Source: Pseudomonas sp. LFM046 | GTDB taxonomy: Bacteria > Pseudomonadota > Gammaproteobacteria > Pseudomonadales > Pseudomonadaceae | NCBI RefSeq assembly: GCF_000949385.2 | Contig: NZ_JYKO02000001.1 | Span: forward strand, 1,078,620 to 1,142,619 | Direction of reading: 5' to 3' | DNA: 64,000 bases | In this document: positions 7,387 through 15,543 of the stretch, piece after piece | Numbering within the stretch: position 1 is the first letter of the stretch | Layout: every line of letters begins with the position of its first letter | Notes under the pieces: generated by a model | What the model saw: the letters and a program-made list of their open reading frames with translations, nothing else | The model's database searches: none | What the model was told of the DNA's origin: nothing | Translations under genes and position numbers: made by a program

Positions 7387-9138
7387 ATGAGCGCGAACAC
7401 CTCGCAATGGGACCTGAGCTGCGACGTACTGGTGGTGGGATCGGGAGCCGGCGCCATGACCGCTGCGCTCAGGGCACACGACCTGGGATTGAAGGTGCTG
7501 GTGGTGGAGAAGAGCGACCGCTTCGGCGGCACCTCGGCCATCTCCGGCGGCGGAATCTGGATTCCCTGCAACCATCGCATCGCCGCGCTGGGCGGCGAGG
7601 ACTCGGCCGAAGAAGCCATCGCCTACATCCGCGCGGTGACCAACGGTGAGATCGACGACGGCCGTATCGAGGCCTACGTCGAGCACGGTCATCGCGCCAT
7701 CCAGTACCTGGAGAAGCACTCGCGGGTGCGCTTCGAGGCCCAGGCCGCCTACGCCGACTACTACCCGGAAGTACCCGGCGGCAAGCCCGGTTATCGCTCC
7801 ATGGACCCCGCGCCCTTCGATGCCCGTGAACTGGGCGAAGACTTCATGCGCCTGCGCGAGCCCTCGCCGGGCACCCTGATGCTCGGACGCATGACCATGA
7901 CCATGAAGGAAGCCCGCGTGCTGCTCTGCCGTGGTCCGGGCTGGATCGGTCTGACCCTGAAGGTGATGTGGCGCTACTGGCGCGACCTGGGCTGGCGACT
8001 GCGTTCGCGGCGCGACCGCTTCCTCACCCTGGGCAACGCCCTGGTGGCGGCGCTGCGGGCCTCGCTGAAGGACCGCGACGTAGCGCTGCAGCTCGAATGC
8101 CAGCTGGAAAAACTGGTGGAGGAGGGCGGCCGCGTGGTGGGCGCCGAGCTGATCCACCAGGGCCGTTCCGTGCGCGTGGAAACCCGCTGCGGCGTGATCC
8201 TTGGCGCCGGTGGTTTCGAACGCAACCAGGCCATGCGTGCCCAGTACCACCCGGTCCCGTCGCGCAGCGACTGGAGCGCCACGCCGCCCTTCAACACCGG
8301 TGATGCCATCCGTGCCGGCCAGGCGCTGGGCGCGCGTACCGCCTTGATGGATCACAGCTGGTGGGCACCCACCACCCATGTCGAGGGCGAAGAAAAGCAG
8401 CGCGCGCTGTTCGTCGAACGCAACCTGCCGGGCTGCATGCTGGTGAACTCGGCGGGCGAGCGCTTCGTCAACGAAGGCGCGCCCTACACCGACATCGTCT
8501 ACGCCATGTACGCGAGCAACCGCGAGGGCGCCACCAGCGTGCCCTGCTGGCTGATCTTCGATGCCGACTATCGCCACAAGTACCCCTGCGGTGCGCTGCT
8601 GCCGGGCTATGCCATGCCCGACAGCCGCCTGCCCGCGCACCTCAAGAACTACTTCCACAAGGCCAATAGCCTGGCGGAACTGGCGCGCTCCATCGGCGTC
8701 AACGAGGCGGGACTCACGCGCAGCGTGGAGCGCTTCAACCCCATGGCCGTGGCCGGCAGCGACCTGGATTTCCACAAGGGCGATTCGCTGTTCGACCGCT
8801 ACTACGGCGACCCCACCGTAACGCCCAATCCTTGCCTGGCGCCTCTGGTGAAGCCGCCGTTCTATGCGGTGAGGGTGGATGCCGGCGACATCGGCACCAA
8901 GGGCGGTCTGCTCACCGACGTGCATGCCCGCGTGCTGCGTGAAGATGGCGCGCCGATCACCGGTCTCTACGCCATTGGCAACAGCGCCGCTTCCATGATG
9001 GGCCGCACCTACCCGGGCGCCGGCTCCACCATCGGCCCGGCCATGGTGTTCGGCTTCCGCGCTGCGGAAGACTTGCATGCCCAGCGAGCCACCGCTGCGA
9101 CCGAAAACAGCCGCAACGTGGCGCAACCGGTCGGCTGA
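7387..9138 (+). CDS. FAD-dependent dehydrogenase, 3-ketosteroid delta-1-dehydrogenase (KstD)-like
   Basis: A 583-residue flavoprotein of the fumarate-reductase/KstD superfamily. The FAD dinucleotide motif VVGSGAGAMTAAL is near residue 14, followed by the EKSDRFGGTSAISGGGIWIP segment typical of KstD-like enzymes. The C-terminal FAD-binding stretch GLYAIGNSAASMMGRTYPGAG, ending in TIGPAMVFG, also matches that family. It would remove two hydrogens next to a ring ketone. The ATG at 7387 has AAAGGGAGC upstream; an in-frame ATG at 7351 lacks this. It heads a four-gene operon with two SDRs and an extended SDR. The family name is firm; true steroid specificity is not shown, since related enzymes act on other cyclic ketones. 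Confidence 0.85.
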   Translation: MSANTSQWDLSCDVLVVGSGAGAMTAALRAHDLGLKVLVVEKSDRFGGTSAISGGGIWIPCNHRIAALGGEDSAEEAIAYIRAVTNGEIDDGRIEAYVEHGHRAIQYLEKHSRVRFEAQAAYADYYPEVPGGKPGYRSMDPAPFDARELGEDFMRLREPSPGTLMLGRMTMTMKEARVLLCRGPGWIGLTLKVMWRYWRDLGWRLRSRRDRFLTLGNALVAALRASLKDRDVALQLECQLEKLVEEGGRVVGAELIHQGRSVRVETRCGVILGAGGFERNQAMRAQYHPVPSRSDWSATPPFNTGDAIRAGQALGARTALMDHSWWAPTTHVEGEEKQRALFVERNLPGCMLVNSAGERFVNEGAPYTDIVYAMYASNREGATSVPCWLIFDADYRHKYPCGALLPGYAMPDSRLPAHLKNYFHKANSLAELARSIGVNEAGLTRSVERFNPMAVAGSDLDFHKGDSLFDRYYGDPTVTPNPCLAPLVKPPFYAVRVDAGDIGTKGGLLTDVHARVLREDGAPITGLYAIGNSAASMMGRTYPGAGSTIGPAMVFGFRAAEDLHAQRATAATENSRNVAQPVG

Positions 9139-9143
9139 CGGAC

Positions 9144-9162
9144 GGGGCCGCCGTGCGGCCCC
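9144..9162 (+). other. Intercistronic stem-loop
   Basis: GGGGCC-GCCGTGC-GGCCCC lies between the KstD-like gene and the following SDR. There is no T run after it, so it is more likely an mRNA processing or stability element than a terminator. Confidence 0.4.
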
Positions 9163-9204
9163 TGGTACACGCACTCCCTCCAACAAGAACAAAAGGAAGA
9201 CGCG

Positions 9205-10041
9205 ATGATCGATTTCACGGGCAAGACCGTACTGGTCACCGGTGGCGGCGTGGGCATTGGCCGCGCCATGGTCGAAGCCTTCGCCCGCGCCGGCGCCCGA
9301 CTGGCGGTGGCCGAACGGGACGCTGAGCGCGCCGCCCAGGTATGCGACTGGCTGGCCAGTTGTGGCGGTGAGGCGCTGGTGGTGCAGACGGACGTGACCT
9401 GCAAGGAACAGGTCGCCGCCCTGGCCGCACAGATCGAGGCACGTTTTGGTGGTCTCGATGTGCTGATCAACAACGTCGGCGATTCGCTGATGATCGCCAA
9501 ACCCTTCGATGCCTACAGCGATGACGATATCGATCGACTCTACGCCGTCAACCTGGGGCACATCTTCCGCGTGACCCGCGCCATGCTGCCGCTGCTGCGT
9601 CGCCAGGGTGCGGGCGGCAGCATCATCAGCCTGTCCTCCATCGAAGCCTTCCGTGGCATTCCCAACTGCAGCGTCTACGCCGCCTTCAAGGCCGCCATCG
9701 GTGGCTTCACCAAGAGCCTGGCCCTGGAGCTGGGCCCGGTGGGCATCCGCGTCAACCAGATCGCCCCCGAGTCCACCGAGACGCCGCAGCTGCCGATGTC
9801 GCTGATGATCGCGCCGGAACACCGTGCGCAACTGCCGAACTGGATTCCCCTGGGCCGGTTCGGCCAGCCGGAAGACATGGCCGGCGCCGCGCTCTTCCTG
9901 GCCAGTCCGCTGTCCGGCTGGGTGACCGGCACCACCCTGCACGTGGACGGCGGCGCCCTGGCGGCGGCGGGCTGGTATCGCGACCCGAAAGGCACCTGGA
10001 CCAACGTACCGGTGATCACGGGCAACGGTTTCAACTTCTAG
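9205..10041 (+). CDS. Short-chain dehydrogenase/reductase
   Basis: A 278-residue classical SDR. The nucleotide loop is TGGGVGIG near residue 13; the NNAG element reads NNVG near 91; the catalytic serine lies in SLSSIEAF and the catalytic pair in YAAFK near residue 157. The C-terminal part contains the family's DGG element (LHVDGGALAAAG) and an extra tail of about 20 residues. The cofactor choice is uncertain. AAAAGGAAG precedes the ATG by seven bases. It is the second gene of the operon that starts with the KstD-like dehydrogenase, so it most likely oxidises or reduces a hydroxyl or keto group on the same substrate. Confidence 0.9.
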   Translation: MIDFTGKTVLVTGGGVGIGRAMVEAFARAGARLAVAERDAERAAQVCDWLASCGGEALVVQTDVTCKEQVAALAAQIEARFGGLDVLINNVGDSLMIAKPFDAYSDDDIDRLYAVNLGHIFRVTRAMLPLLRRQGAGGSIISLSSIEAFRGIPNCSVYAAFKAAIGGFTKSLALELGPVGIRVNQIAPESTETPQLPMSLMIAPEHRAQLPNWIPLGRFGQPEDMAGAALFLASPLSGWVTGTTLHVDGGALAAAGWYRDPKGTWTNVPVITGNGFNF

Positions 10042-10078
10042 AACCCCAGCTTTCGCTGACTGCAACAAGGAATCCCGA

Positions 10079-10957
10079 ATGAACGCGAAGAACTCCAGAG
10101 TCGCCGTGGTCACTGGCGCCAGTCGTGGCGTCGGCAAGGGCATCGCCATCGCCCTGGGCGCAGCTGGCATGACCGTCTACCTCAGCGGCCGTTCCGCCAC
10201 CCAGAGCAGCAGCCAGCTGCGTGGCCAAACCCTGCCCGGCAGCCTGGCGGAAACCGCTGAAGCGGTGACCCGCGCCGGCGGCCGTGGCATCGCCGTGGCC
10301 TGCGACCACCGTGACGACGAACAGGTGCGCGAGCTCTTTGCCCGCGTCGAGCGCGAGCAGGGCCGCCTGGACCTGCTGGTGAACAACGCCACCTACATCC
10401 ACGAGAACCTGATCGATCCGGGCCCCTTCTGGCAGAAGCCCCTGGAGATGGTGGACATCCTCGACATCGGCCTGCGCTCGTCCTACGTCGCCAGCTACCA
10501 CGCCGCGCCGCTGCTGGTGAAGAACGGTCACGGCCTGATCGCGTTCGTTTCCTCCTTCGGCGCCGGCTGCTACATGCACGGCCCGGCCTATGGCGCGCAG
10601 AAGGCCGGCGTCGACAAGTTCGCCGCCGACATGGCCATTGATCTGGAAGACACCGGTGTCGCTGCCGTCTCGCTGTGGCTCGGCCCGCAGCGCACCGAAC
10701 GCACCGCCATCGCCGGCGCCGAACGTGCCGACCAGTACGAGGAATTCCTCGCCATGGCGGAGACCCCGGAGTTCAACGGCCGCGTGATCAACGCGCTGCT
10801 GAACGACCCGGAGCTGGCTGCGCGTTCCGGGCAGACGCTGATCACCGCCGAGCTCGCCGCCGGCTACGGCATCACCGAAGACGCCGGACGTCAGCCGCCG
10901 TCCTACCGCGACATGCTCGGCGCCCCCCGCGTGCAGCACCCCGCGCGGGTGATCTGA
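10079..10957 (+). CDS. Short-chain dehydrogenase/reductase, DHRS1-like
   Basis: A 292-residue SDR with TGASRGVGKG near residue 12, NNAT near 99, a serine in FVSSFGAG and YGAQK near 165 as the catalytic Tyr-x3-Lys. The long insertion after the cofactor loop (GRSATQSSSQLRGQTLPGS) and the sequence around it are typical of the DHRS1-type subgroup. It is the third gene of the KstD-like operon, 37 bases after the previous stop, and an AAGGAA precedes the start. The substrate is unknown. The C-terminus ends without the DGG element of the other SDRs in the island. Confidence 0.88.
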   Translation: MNAKNSRVAVVTGASRGVGKGIAIALGAAGMTVYLSGRSATQSSSQLRGQTLPGSLAETAEAVTRAGGRGIAVACDHRDDEQVRELFARVEREQGRLDLLVNNATYIHENLIDPGPFWQKPLEMVDILDIGLRSSYVASYHAAPLLVKNGHGLIAFVSSFGAGCYMHGPAYGAQKAGVDKFAADMAIDLEDTGVAAVSLWLGPQRTERTAIAGAERADQYEEFLAMAETPEFNGRVINALLNDPELAARSGQTLITAELAAGYGITEDAGRQPPSYRDMLGAPRVQHPARVI

Positions 10958-10965
10958 TCGACCAT

Positions 10966-10985
10966 CGCCCGGAACGCTCCGGGCG
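10966..10985 (+). other. Intercistronic stem-loop
   Basis: CGCCCGGA-ACGC-TCCGGGCG is a perfect 8-bp hairpin between the third and fourth genes of the operon, with no T run behind it. Together with the hairpin at 9144 it may tune relative transcript levels. Confidence 0.4.
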
Positions 10986-11031
10986 CTTCAATCACGGGGC
11001 CGGAAGGGCCCCATGCAGGAGTGAGGATGCG

Positions 11032-11937
11032 ATGAAAGTTCTGGTGATCGGCGGAACCGGCCTGATCGGCGGCCATGCCGCGCTTTACCTCAAGGCCCAC
11101 GGCCATGACGTGACCATTGCCGGGCGCAAGCCGGCCGCAACGGGCAGTGCGCTCGCCGAGTTGAAGCAACTGCAGGGCGATTACGTCGCTGGCAGCTTCA
11201 GCCGTGATGACCTGGTCGGGTTCGACGCCCTGGTGTTCGCCGCCGGCAGCGATATCCGCCATGCACCCCAGGGCGGCGACCTCGACGCCCACTGGCAGCG
11301 GGCCAACGTCGAGGCCATCCCGCGCTTCTTCGAACTGGCCCGCAGCGCGGGTGTCCGCCACGCGGTGCTGGTGGGCAGCTTCTATCCCCAGGTGGCGCCG
11401 GAGCTGATCGACAGCATTCCCTACGTACGCTCGCGCCATCTGTCGGATCAAGGCGTACGTGCGCTGTCCACGCCGGACTTCCGCGTGTGCAGCGTCAACG
11501 CGCCCTTCGTGGTCGGCGCCGTGCCGGGGCTGAAGGTCGACATGTTCGAGGCCTACACCCGTTACGCCGAGGGCAAGTTCGCGCCGCTGCCGTTCTTCGG
11601 TCCGGCCGGTGGCAGCAACTTCATCTCCACCCGTTCGCTGTCCCAGGCGATCCTCGGCGCGCTGCTCAACGGCGAGTCGGGCAAGGCCTATCTGGTGGGG
11701 GACGAGAACCTCAGCTACGCCGAGTACTTCGAAACCTTCCTGCGTGCCGTCGGCAACGACGCCGAGGTGCCGTCGCTGGACCAGGAGCATCCGCTGCTGC
11801 CGGACATGGCGCTCTACACCGGGCGCGGCAACACCGTGAGCTACGAACCGGATGCGGCGGAAACCGCGCTGCTCGGGTACGTGCGCAACGATATCGGACG
11901 GGCGGTGAAGGAAGTGGTGGCGCAGTATCTCGGCTGA
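11032..11937 (+). CDS. NAD(P)-binding extended SDR / epimerase-like protein
   Basis: A 301-residue Rossmann-fold protein. MKVLVIGGTGLIGGHAALYL at the very N-terminus carries the TGxxGxxG loop of extended SDRs, and GRKPAA follows as the probable NADP-phosphate contact. The middle contains VLVGSFYPQVAPELI and NAPFVVGAVPG, which resemble the substrate-binding side of UDP-sugar-epimerase and 3-beta-hydroxysteroid-dehydrogenase-like proteins. A canonical Tyr-x3-Lys is not clear: YVRSRH occupies that place. It is the last gene of the KstD-like operon. It could be a reductase or an isomerase of a ring ketone; the exact reaction is not readable. Confidence 0.8.
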   Translation: MKVLVIGGTGLIGGHAALYLKAHGHDVTIAGRKPAATGSALAELKQLQGDYVAGSFSRDDLVGFDALVFAAGSDIRHAPQGGDLDAHWQRANVEAIPRFFELARSAGVRHAVLVGSFYPQVAPELIDSIPYVRSRHLSDQGVRALSTPDFRVCSVNAPFVVGAVPGLKVDMFEAYTRYAEGKFAPLPFFGPAGGSNFISTRSLSQAILGALLNGESGKAYLVGDENLSYAEYFETFLRAVGNDAEVPSLDQEHPLLPDMALYTGRGNTVSYEPDAAETALLGYVRNDIGRAVKEVVAQYLG

Positions 11938-12028
11938 CGCGCGGGGACGGCGGTGGGCGAACCTTTTCGCTCACCGGCCTGGCCTGTGACGATTCGACTG
12001 TCCGAGCCAACAGGATGAAACTGAACCT

Positions 12029-12107
12029 GTAGGGTGCGCCGTGCGCACCGGCGGTTTGACGGGGTGCCGAAGCCGATCCCGGGATCGGTGCGCGCAGCGC
12101 ACCCTAC
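12029..12107. repeat. Dispersed intergenic inverted repeat
   Basis: GTAGGGTGCGCCGTGCGCACC opens the element and GGTGCGCGCAGCGCACCCTAC closes it, giving a long inverted repeat around a GC-rich centre. The end is followed by GGTCCAG, exactly as at 2775-2781. A close relative is at 37183-37246. It lies between the KstD-like operon and a channel-gene remnant. Confidence 0.7.
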
Positions 12108-12160
12108 GGTCCAGCCCCTGCAACGATCGAAGCCGCGCGGCTCCCTGTGGGATTTACGCC

Positions 12161-12298
12161 TGCGGCTTCTTCTACCGCCAGACCACCGACGACCGCCCGC
12201 ACGGCGAGCGCGTCGACGACAACAAGGGCCGCGCCTTCTCCATCGGCCCGTCGATCATGTACAGCAACAAGGCCGGCTGGTTCCTCACCGCAAAGCGG
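12161..12298 (+). pseudogene. C-terminal remnant of a SphA/phenol-meta-pathway-type outer-membrane channel gene
   Basis: A 46-codon open stretch without a start reads GFFYRQTTDDRPHGERVDD then GRAFSIGPSIMYS and GWFLTAKR. This is the conserved last third of the outer-membrane transporter family found with phenol and other aromatic or cyclic degradation genes (Q-x2-DD, GPxxxY and LTAK elements). Everything upstream is missing: homology begins about 50 bases after the inverted repeat that ends at 12107. The last strand and terminal aromatic residue are also absent. It is a non-functional relic. The remaining bases to 12354 hold only an imperfect hairpin at 12300-12329, possibly the terminator of the minus-strand SDR operon. 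Confidence 0.65.
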
Positions 12299-12354
12299 GA
12301 TGGACCGGGCGGCTTCCCGCCTCGGTCCACCCGCGCCGGGCGGTGTGGTCCGGC

Positions 12355-13131
12355 TCAGATCGGCGAGCCCGGCAGGCCCGGGTAGTAGGAACCGGCCGCC
12401 ACGCCGCCGTCGACCGACAGCTCGCTGCCGTTGCAGTAGCTGGCTTCGTCGCTGGCGAGGAACAGCGTGGCGCGGGCGATCTCTTCCGGAGCGCCGATGC
12501 GCTGTTGCGGCACGGTGCGGTATTGCGGGGCCAGCTCGTCGCGCGAGGCGCCGGTGGGGTTGGACATCACGGTATCGACGCCACCCGGATGCACCGAGTT
12601 GACCCGTACCCCGTGCGGGCCGAGTTCCAGTGCCGCGACCTTGGTCAGGCCGCGCACGCCCCACTTGCTCGACACGTAGGCCGCCAGGGCGTTGACCCCG
12701 CGCAGGCCGTCCACGGACGAGATGTTGACGATGGATCCGGCGCGCTGTTCGCGCATGATCGGCGCCACACTGCGCACGCCGAGGAATGTGCCGGTGAGGT
12801 TGATCGACAGGGCGCGCTCGAACTGCGACTGGGTCAATTCCTCGATGGCGCCGAACACCAGCACGGCGGCGTTGTTCACCAGCACGTCGATGCGGCCGTG
12901 GCGTTCCACGGTTTCGTGGACCAACTGCTGCCAGCCTTCTTCGTTGCTGACATCCAGGCGGCGGAAGCTGGCCGCCTCGCCCAGTTCCGCGGCCAGTGCG
13001 CGGCCTTCGTCTTCCAGCAGGTCGGCGATGACCACGGTGGCGCCTTCCTCGACGAACAGGCGCGAGGTATGCGCGCCCATGCCGCGCGCGCCGCCAGTGA
13101 TGATGGCGACCTTGTTTGCCAGACGTTGCAT
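12355..13131 (-). CDS. Short-chain dehydrogenase, 3-alpha/20-beta-hydroxysteroid dehydrogenase-like
   Basis: A 258-residue classical SDR. The cofactor loop TGGARGMG is near residue 12, an acidic residue closes beta-2 (VIADLLEDEG), which favours NAD, NNAA is near residue 86, the serine lies in NISSVDG and the catalytic pair in YVSSK near 151. The pattern, including VDGGVAAGSYY near the end, resembles actinobacterial 3-alpha/20-beta-hydroxysteroid dehydrogenase-type SDRs, though this is a family resemblance only. The ATG at 13131 has AAGGAGAACGC before it; the longer frame upstream belongs to the neighbouring gene. It is the last gene of the minus-strand operon that starts at 15965. Confidence 0.9.
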   Translation of the reverse strand: MQRLANKVAIITGGARGMGAHTSRLFVEEGATVVIADLLEDEGRALAAELGEAASFRRLDVSNEEGWQQLVHETVERHGRIDVLVNNAAVLVFGAIEELTQSQFERALSINLTGTFLGVRSVAPIMREQRAGSIVNISSVDGLRGVNALAAYVSSKWGVRGLTKVAALELGPHGVRVNSVHPGGVDTVMSNPTGASRDELAPQYRTVPQQRIGAPEEIARATLFLASDEASYCNGSELSVDGGVAAGSYYPGLPGSPI

Positions 13132-13142
13132 TGCGTTCTCCT

Positions 13143-13898
13143 TTAGCCCCAATAAGCCTGGCCGCCATCCAGCGGGATGGTGGCGCCGGTCAGGTAGCGG
13201 GCGTTGTCGCTGACCAGGAAGGCCACGGTGCGGCCGATGTCGTGTTCGCAATCACCCACCCGGCGCAGCGGAATGCTGCTGAAGAAGGCTTCTGCCTCTA
13301 CCGGGTTGCTTTCGATCCAGCCGCGCAGGCCGGGGGAGAGGGCGTGGGGGGCGATGACGTTGACGCGAATGCCGTCCACACCCCATTCGCACGCCGCCGC
13401 GCGGCTCAGGGAGCGGATGGCTTCCTTGGTCGCGGCATAGTGGCCGTAGCCCGAGGCATCCCAGCGCACGGCGGCGGAGGAGGCCAGGTTGACCACGGCG
13501 CCTTCGCCCTTGAGGTGCGGGTAGCAGGCGCGCATCAGGCGCAGGGTGGCCATGGGACCGGAGTCGATGCCCTTCATGAAGGTTTCGTCCGTCACGTCGA
13601 GGATGCTGCCCAGCGGCACGATATGCGCGTTGTTGACCAGGATGTTGAGGCCACCGAAGGCCTCCACCACCTCGGCCACGCAGCGTTCGATATCCGCCGG
13701 GTTCATCACGTCGCATTCGACCGCCAGGGCGGTGCCGCCACGACGGCGGATCTCCGCGCAGGTTTCTTCCAGGGTGGCGCGGGTGCGGCCCGCCACGGCG
13801 ACCTTGGCGCCTTCGGCGGCCAGCGAGTAGGCGATACCCTGGCCGACGCCCTGGCCGCCTCCGGTCACCAGGGCGACCTTGCCTTGCAGCATGCTCAT
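13143..13898 (-). CDS. Short-chain dehydrogenase/reductase
   Basis: A 251-residue SDR with TGGGQGVG near residue 13, GRTRATLEE after beta-2 (arginine suggests NADP), NNAH in place of NNAG near 90, a serine in LASSAAV and YAATK near 156 as the catalytic pair. The end contains IPLDGGQAYWG. The start at 13898 gives MSMLQGKV; a second ATG two codons on is equally possible. It sits between two other SDR genes with gaps of 11 and 26 bases, clearly in one operon. Substrate not known. Confidence 0.9.
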   Translation of the reverse strand: MSMLQGKVALVTGGGQGVGQGIAYSLAAEGAKVAVAGRTRATLEETCAEIRRRGGTALAVECDVMNPADIERCVAEVVEAFGGLNILVNNAHIVPLGSILDVTDETFMKGIDSGPMATLRLMRACYPHLKGEGAVVNLASSAAVRWDASGYGHYAATKEAIRSLSRAAACEWGVDGIRVNVIAPHALSPGLRGWIESNPVEAEAFFSSIPLRRVGDCEHDIGRTVAFLVSDNARYLTGATIPLDGGQAYWG

Positions 13899-13924
13899 GG
13901 GTGTGTGCTCCCGAATCAGTTGGA

Positions 13925-14689
13925 TTAGCCGGCGATGCCGGAGACCAGTTGCGCGTTGTCGATGCGCAACTCGGCGCCGTTGACGAAGCGCGATTCGTCC
14001 GAGGCGAGGAACAGCACCAGGTTGGCCACGTCCTCGGGCATGCACATGCGTGCCATGGGGTTGTCGCCGATGCCCAGGGCCACCGGATCGAGGTTGGGCA
14101 CCAGGGCTTGGGTCATGGGGGTCCAGATGCCGTCGGGGTGAATGGAGTTGCAGCGGATGCGGTAGCCGCTGTTCTTGCAGTGCACGGCGACGCTGCGGGT
14201 CAGCGCGGTGACGGCGCCCTTGGAGGCGCTGTAGGCGCACATGGGCGGCAGGCCGCCGAGAGCGGCGACCGAGGACATCATGATGATCGAGCCGCCGGTG
14301 GCGTTGCGCTTCATCGCTTCGATGGCGTACTTGCAGCCGAGGAAGTAGCCGTCGGCGTTCACCCGCATCACGGTGCGCCACTGCGCCAGGCTGGCCTCCT
14401 CGATGGTGCCGAGGGGGCAGATGGCGGCGTTGTTGACCAGCACATCGAGGCGGCCGAAGGTCGCCAGGGTCTGCTCGATGGCTCGCTGCCAGTGCTGTTC
14501 CTCGGCGACATCGAGCTCGACGAACAGGGCGGCGGCACCGATCTCGGCGGCCAGGGCCGCGCCGGCCTCGCAGTCGATGTCCGCCAGCACCACGCGGGCG
14601 CCTTCGGCGGCCAGCAGGAGGGCATCAGCCTTGCCGACACCGCTGGCGGCGCCGGTGATCAGTACGACCTTGTCTTGCACACGTTTCAT
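13925..14689 (-). CDS. Short-chain dehydrogenase/reductase
   Basis: A 254-residue SDR. TGAASGVG is near residue 12, the acidic end of beta-2 (LADIDCEAG) points to NAD, NNAA is near 88, and the active site has a serine in MMSSVAALG and YSASK near 153. The segment NSIHPDGIWTPM after the active site fits classical SDRs that oxidise secondary alcohols. Its start codon overlaps the stop of the upstream SDR by four bases (ATGA), so the two are translationally coupled. It is the third gene of the minus-strand operon. Confidence 0.9.
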   Translation of the reverse strand: MKRVQDKVVLITGAASGVGKADALLLAAEGARVVLADIDCEAGAALAAEIGAAALFVELDVAEEQHWQRAIEQTLATFGRLDVLVNNAAICPLGTIEEASLAQWRTVMRVNADGYFLGCKYAIEAMKRNATGGSIIMMSSVAALGGLPPMCAYSASKGAVTALTRSVAVHCKNSGYRIRCNSIHPDGIWTPMTQALVPNLDPVALGIGDNPMARMCMPEDVANLVLFLASDESRFVNGAELRIDNAQLVSGIAG

Positions 14690-15543
14690 GCGGGGCTCCT
14701 TGGGTGTTCCTGGCCGGCCAGGGCGGCGCGCAGGGCATCTTCGCCGAAGATGGCCGAAACGACCGGGTCCAGTTGAGGGTTGCGACGCAGCTCATGGCCG
14801 CCGTCGATGGCCAGGCTCTGGCCGGTGGTCCAGCCCGACTCCGGGCCGGCGAGGTAGCGGACGGCGCCGGCGATATCCAGCGGCTCGCCCAGGCGGCCGA
14901 GCGGGATCTGTTCGAGGAAGGCATTGCTCATGGCTTCATTGGCGAACAGGCCCTGGGTGGCTTCGCTCTGGAACAGGCCGGGGCGAACGGAATTGACGCG
15001 GATGCCGGCGCTGGCCAGTTCCTCGGCCGCACAACGAACCAGGGTTTCCAGGGCCGCCTTGGCGACGCAGTACCCGGACAGCCAGCGGAACGGCATGGCC
15101 GCGGCGGTGGAGGAAATGCAGACGATGGCGCCACCGCCGTTGCGGGCCAGGTAGGGGGCGCCATGGCGGATGGCGAGGAAGGCGCTGGTCAGGTTGATGT
15201 CGAGGTCGGCGGCGAAGGTCGCCTGGTCGTGTTGCAGCAGCGGGCGGAAGGCTGCGCCGCCAACGGTCGGGATCAGGATGTCCAGCCGCCCTTGCAGGCC
15301 GTAGGCGAGCTCAAGGGCGCGGCGCAGGTCCGCTTCCTGGCAGGCGTCCCCGGCACAGACTTCGATTCGCGCGCCGGGCACCCGGGCGAGGAGTTCCTCG
15401 CGGGCTTGGGCCAGCGCTTCGCTGCGGCGCGCGCTGAGCACCACGCTGGCGCCGTCTTTGAGCAACAGTTCTGCACAGGTTTTGGCCAGGGCGCCGGTGC
15501 CGCCGGTAATCAGCGCGGTCTTGCCGCTCAGCACGCCCGTCAT
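14686..15543 (-). CDS. Divergent short-chain dehydrogenase/reductase
   Basis: A 285-residue SDR that departs from the consensus. The cofactor loop reads TGGTGALA, so the last glycine of TGxxxGxG is alanine, and the NNAG element is replaced by PTVGG. The catalytic serine is in CISSTAAA and the Tyr-x3-Lys is YCVAK near residue 156. A C-terminal extension follows the usual DGG element (AIDGGHELRRNPQL). It overlaps the SnoaL-like gene upstream by four bases and the next SDR by four bases. The altered cofactor loop suggests unusual cofactor use or a non-redox role such as a hydratase or decarboxylase-like SDR; this is inference. The start at 15543 fits the ATGA overlap. Confidence 0.85.
   Translation of the reverse strand: MTGVLSGKTALITGGTGALAKTCAELLLKDGASVVLSARRSEALAQAREELLARVPGARIEVCAGDACQEADLRRALELAYGLQGRLDILIPTVGGAAFRPLLQHDQATFAADLDINLTSAFLAIRHGAPYLARNGGGAIVCISSTAAAMPFRWLSGYCVAKAALETLVRCAAEELASAGIRVNSVRPGLFQSEATQGLFANEAMSNAFLEQIPLGRLGEPLDIAGAVRYLAGPESGWTTGQSLAIDGGHELRRNPQLDPVVSAIFGEDALRAALAGQEHPRSPA

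Noticed and set aside
7186-10170. A 994-codon open frame on the minus strand across the KstD-like operon
   Set aside because: It is a low-complexity Gly/Ala/His/Val-rich mirror of real plus-strand genes, caused by high GC at third positions. It has no domain, and the opposite strand has complete enzyme motifs.
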